Source: Candidatus Riesia sp. GBBU (GTDB lineage Bacteria; Pseudomonadota; Gammaproteobacteria; Enterobacterales; Enterobacteriaceae). From it: a stretch of 64,000 nt of DNA. Numbering within the stretch: position 1 is the stretch's first letter; each line of letters begins with the position of its first letter. The DNA lies in NCBI GenBank assembly GCA_002074035.1, contig CP012849.1:191938-255937 (forward strand). The letters run 5' to 3'. Positions 59,193 through 64,000 of the stretch are shown here, piece after piece. Made by a program: the position numbers and the translations under genes. The notes under the pieces were generated by a model. It had not been told where the DNA came from and made no database searches. It worked only from the letters and a program-made list of their open reading frames with translations.

Positions 59193-60377
59193 ATGCATCT
59201 GAAAAAGTTTTTTTTAGTTTATTTTCTTATATTTTATTTATCTGGATGTGTGTATAAAAAAAATTTTTTTGTTCCAGAAAATAATGAAGAAAAACTTTTT
59301 TATTCTATAATCTGGAAAAATAAAATTGGATACGGAAATAATGGACATTATACAAAACTATCACCTTTTTACTATAAAGGAGTAGCATATTCTTCAGATA
59401 GATCTGGAATATTTGAAGGAATTGAAATTCAAACAGGAAATAAAATTTTTAGTATACACTTTCTTAAAAAGATAAATAAATTAATTAACAGGAGTTTTAA
59501 TTCTTTGTTGGTTAGTAGAATTTTTATTAGAGATGACACTTTATATTTATCAACAGAAATAGGGATGCTTATATCTTTTAATCTACTTTTAGATAAAATT
59601 AATTGGATTGTTGAATTATATGGAGAAATTCTTTCGGATATAGTGTTTTCTGAAAATTTTATTTTTGTACATACTAATAATGATATTTTATATTCATTAG
59701 ATTTAAATTATGGAAATATATTATGGTATCAAAATTTAAATGAAGGAAATGAAGTTTTCTCTTTGAGAGGAAATTCATCAATTGCTATTAAAGATAATAT
59801 TTTATTTATAGGAAATAGATATGGAAATATTTTTTCTATAGAAAAAAAAACTGGGAAGATAATTTGGAAAAAATATATTGTAAGTTCTGAGAATCGACAG
59901 GAAATAGGTTGGAATAATATAGTAACAACTCCTTTAATTGATTTCAACAGAGAGTTAGTTTTCTGTATCTCTCATTCTGGAAATTTGTTTGCTATTGAAA
60001 TAAAATCTTCTAGAGTAGTTTGGGAAACTAAAACAAACTCAATTCATGATATGTTAATGTACAAAGATAGTTTATTTTTAGTGGAAAATAATAACGTTAT
60101 CACTTCTATAAATTTAATTAATGGATCATTTTTATGGAAAACAAATTTTTTCCATGATAGGATTATATCATCAATGCAATTGAAAGATGGTTGTATAGTT
60201 TTTGGAGATAATAAAGGGTATATTCATGAAATTGATTTAAATTTTGGAAAAATAATTTCTAGTAATCTACTTGATTGTTCTGGCTTCTTAGGAGATTTAA
60301 AAGTCATTGAAGAAAAAATATTAATTCAATCTGGAAATGGAAATTTGTATTTTTTGAAGAAAAAAAGTAAACTTTAA
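59193..60377 (+). CDS. bamB: Outer-membrane assembly lipoprotein BamB
   Basis: The protein has 394 residues (E. coli 392). A lipoprotein signal with lipobox LSGC places the acylated Cys at 19. The rest is an eight-bladed propeller with PQQ-like repeats: GKIIWKK, RVVWETK, GSFLWKTN. BamB helps BamA insert beta-barrel proteins. It implies a working outer membrane with porin-like proteins. It starts one base after the yfgM stop. Confidence 0.93.
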   Translation: MHLKKFFLVYFLIFYLSGCVYKKNFFVPENNEEKLFYSIIWKNKIGYGNNGHYTKLSPFYYKGVAYSSDRSGIFEGIEIQTGNKIFSIHFLKKINKLINRSFNSLLVSRIFIRDDTLYLSTEIGMLISFNLLLDKINWIVELYGEILSDIVFSENFIFVHTNNDILYSLDLNYGNILWYQNLNEGNEVFSLRGNSSIAIKDNILFIGNRYGNIFSIEKKTGKIIWKKYIVSSENRQEIGWNNIVTTPLIDFNRELVFCISHSGNLFAIEIKSSRVVWETKTNSIHDMLMYKDSLFLVENNNVITSINLINGSFLWKTNFFHDRIISSMQLKDGCIVFGDNKGYIHEIDLNFGKIISSNLLDCSGFLGDLKVIEEKILIQSGNGNLYFLKKKSKL

Positions 60378-60405
60378 ATTTTTTTTGAATGGGATATATA
60401 TTTAA

Positions 60406-61743
60406 TTGTTATTAACTAAGATAGTTTTATTAGGAAGAGAAAACGTTGGAAAATCTTCGTTATTTAATAGTCTTATAGGAAGTAATGTGGCTATAGTATC
60501 TGAGTTTCCTGGATTTACTAGAGATCGTAATTATGGTGTAGTTAATTTTTCAGAAAAAATTTTTATTTTTATTGATACAGGTAGTCTACTAAAAAGTAAA
60601 AGTGATTTAGATAAATTAGTTAGATTTCAAACAGTTTCTGCCATTACAGAATCTAATATTATATTTTTTGTCGTGGATGCTAATGAAGGAATTACATCTA
60701 AAGATATATTGATTAATAGAAAAATAAAAAAATATAAAAAAAAGACTTATCTTATTGTAAATAAAATCGATTTGTGTAGAAGATCAAGAAAGGTTTCTTT
60801 GAAAGAAATATTTTGTAGATTAGGTTATAAAAGTGTATTTTTTGTTTCTTCAATGCATAAAATTGGGATAAAAAAAATTTTTCGAAATTTGATTTCTTCA
60901 GATTTTTCTTTAAAAAGTAGCTCTTCTGTGAACAGAAAAGTAAAAGAAATTAAGACTAAAAAAGTTATAAAATTATCTGTTGTTGGAAGAAAAAATGTTG
61001 GTAAATCTACTTTAGTGAACTTTTTGTTAAAAAAGAAACAAATTATAGAATGTGATTTTCCTGGTTCTACTAGAGATAGTATTGAAACTCAGTTTACTTA
61101 TAAAAATAAGCAATATTCTTTAATAGATAACGCTGGAATAGAGAAAATAATGAGAAAAGATATGTTAGAAAGATCTATACTTAATAGATCTTTATGTTCG
61201 ATTAAAAAATCTAATATTGTTATTCTGTTAATTGAATCTTCTGGAGTCCTTAACAAGGATTTATATATTATAAATATACTTAAACAAAGTAAATGTTCAA
61301 TAATTATTGCCATAAATAAATGGGACAAAATTACAAGTAAAGAAAAACCAATAGTAAAAAAGTTTTTTCTTAAAAGGCTTAGTTTTATATCATTTTCTAA
61401 AATTCATTTCATATCATCTTTATATGGATATGGTATAGATAAATTATTCAAATCATTGAATGATATTTATGATTGTATTATTGATAGTAAAATTAAAACT
61501 TCATCAGTAACAAAAATCATGAAGGAAACTGAAAGAAAATATTTTTTTAATGTATTTAAAAGAAGAAATATCAAAATGAAATATGCACATTTAGGAAAGA
61601 AAAATCCAATTACTGTTATTATACACGGTAAGAATTTATCCTTGTTGGGAAATAATTATAAAAAACTTTTAGAAAAAGTATATACAAAGAAATTAGGTTC
61701 TTTTCTAAAACCAATATATGTTAAGTTTAAAGATGAAAAATAA
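60406..61743 (+). CDS. der: GTPase Der (EngA)
   Basis: The protein has 445 residues (E. coli 490). It has two tandem G domains, GRENVGKSSLFN with DTGSL, and GRKNVGKSTLVN with DNAGIEK, followed by the KH-like C-terminal domain. Der acts in 50S assembly. The start is TTG at 60406, directly before TKIVLLGREN; no in-frame ATG is available. The acidic linker between domains and the basic C-terminal tail of E. coli Der are shortened. Confidence 0.95.
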   Translation: MLLTKIVLLGRENVGKSSLFNSLIGSNVAIVSEFPGFTRDRNYGVVNFSEKIFIFIDTGSLLKSKSDLDKLVRFQTVSAITESNIIFFVVDANEGITSKDILINRKIKKYKKKTYLIVNKIDLCRRSRKVSLKEIFCRLGYKSVFFVSSMHKIGIKKIFRNLISSDFSLKSSSSVNRKVKEIKTKKVIKLSVVGRKNVGKSTLVNFLLKKKQIIECDFPGSTRDSIETQFTYKNKQYSLIDNAGIEKIMRKDMLERSILNRSLCSIKKSNIVILLIESSGVLNKDLYIINILKQSKCSIIIAINKWDKITSKEKPIVKKFFLKRLSFISFSKIHFISSLYGYGIDKLFKSLNDIYDCIIDSKIKTSSVTKIMKETERKYFFNVFKRRNIKMKYAHLGKKNPITVIIHGKNLSLLGNNYKKLLEKVYTKKLGSFLKPIYVKFKDEK

Positions 61744-61748
61744 GTAGA

Positions 61749-62336
61749 TTATTTACCTATATATTTTTTATGTAAATTGAAAACTTCAGTTTCTAAGTTG
61801 CTATTATCATGATTCTTTATTATATCATTAGATTTCTTTAATCTTTCATCTCTACTTGATTGAGACAACAGAATAATTCTTGCTTCTTCTTCTTTAATTT
61901 TATCTCTCATTTTGATTCTTTTTATCTGTTCATCTTCAGTGCAATCTACTGTAATAACCCAGTCTAAAAATTTTTCTAGTTTATTTTCTATTAATAGTGG
62001 AATTACTAGTAACACGTATGAAGAACTTACGGAACAAATCAAATCTTTCATTTTTTTATATATTAAAGGATGTAAAAGATTATTTATCCAATTTCTCTCT
62101 TTTTTTTCTTCAAAGATTTTTTTTCTAAGTTTTTTAGTTTTTAAAAAACCTAAATTATTAAAAAAGCTTTTACCAAATCTTTTTTTTATAACTTTAATAG
62201 AACTTGAACCTGGTAAAATTAAATTTTTTGATATTAAATCAGAGTCTATTATCGGAACGCCAAGATTGAAAAACATATTTGAAACTATAGTTTTACCGCT
62301 TCCCATACCTCCAGTTATTCCTATAATACTTTTCAT
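61749..62336 (-). CDS. coaE: Dephospho-CoA kinase
   Basis: The protein has 195 residues from ATG 62336 (E. coli 206); a TTG 18 bases upstream is less likely. It performs the last step of CoA synthesis. P-loop GITGGMGSGKT, the CoA-site IDSDLISKNL, LHPLIYKKM, and VIPLLIENK are conserved. It is convergent with der, five bases apart, and lies just downstream of 23S rRNA on the same strand, where a 5S gene would be expected. Confidence 0.93.
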   Translation of the reverse strand: MKSIIGITGGMGSGKTIVSNMFFNLGVPIIDSDLISKNLILPGSSSIKVIKKRFGKSFFNNLGFLKTKKLRKKIFEEKKERNWINNLLHPLIYKKMKDLICSVSSSYVLLVIPLLIENKLEKFLDWVITVDCTEDEQIKRIKMRDKIKEEEARIILLSQSSRDERLKKSNDIIKNHDNSNLETEVFNLHKKYIGK

Positions 62337-62414
62337 ATCAACTTTATATTTCAATTTAATTAGAACAAGCTAAAATTAGCTTCATAAAAAATTTACTACA
62401 GTATTCTTAAATAT

Positions 62415-64000
<1,586 letters not shown>

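Overview
This window is a 64 kb piece of a strongly AT-rich, reduced bacterial chromosome. Nearly every protein aligns by eye with its Escherichia coli counterpart, and the gene order follows the enterobacterial order in blocks. Together with weak Shine-Dalgarno sites, loss of genes from otherwise conserved operons, AT-only spacers and no mobile DNA, this points to a long-term host-restricted endosymbiont of the Enterobacterales (Buchnera, Blochmannia or Wigglesworthia type). I cannot name the species. No amino-acid biosynthesis operon is present. Genes for folate, riboflavin, vitamin B6, CoA, NAD and isoprenoids are, which would fit a vitamin-provisioning symbiont, but that is inference.

Layout. 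1-12586 (minus strand): the rpsO-rbfA-infB-nusA-tRNA-fMet-tRNA-Leu-secG-glmM-folP-ftsH-rlmE-greA-obgE-rpmA-rplU block, with truB, rimP, yhbY, dacB and ispB missing from their usual places. 13064-19645: ppa, nth, ribA, sohB (minus), yciK, yciC, cls. 19743-22978: secA (minus), a divergent DUF721/DciA-like gene and tRNA-Arg. 23088-26190: folD, cysS, lpxH. 26219-30432: dnaX-ybaB-htpG-adk on the minus strand, without recR. 30783-37398: argS, cmoA-cmoB, aspS, ruvC. 37501-40591: the groESL operon behind a near-consensus heat-shock promoter, then tmRNA and smpB. 40926-43185: nadK, grpE, ung. 43462-48934: the lepA-lepB-rnc-era-pdxJ-acpS operon, without recO. 49311-54187: tadA, nadE, glyA and an HcaT-like transporter. 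55082-61743: rlmN-ispG-hisS-yfgM-bamB-der. 61749-64000: coaE and the 3' part of 23S rRNA, both minus strand.

Function. Most genes serve translation (initiation factor, tRNA synthetases, tRNA/rRNA modification, ribosome GTPases, trans-translation), protein export and quality control (SecA, SecG, LepB, FtsH, HtpG, GroESL, GrpE, BamB, YfgM), envelope lipids (LpxH, Cls, IspG, AcpS, GlmM) and cofactors. DNA repair is a remnant: Nth, Ung and RuvC remain, while recR, recO and the ruvAB neighbours are gone from their slots.

I found no new multi-gene system. The most interesting signals are small: several conserved enzymes appear to have lost or changed key residues while remaining full-length. The clearest is a glutamine-dependent NAD synthetase whose glutaminase Cys has become Ser. 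Others are RNase III D-to-N, FolD D121E, Nth Q41R, Adk T31V, an Era with an altered G2 region and a shortened C-terminus, a DnaX with no tau domains, a SecA with no zinc tail, and a tmRNA tag ending in IAA. A 23S gene has no 5S in the usual downstream position.
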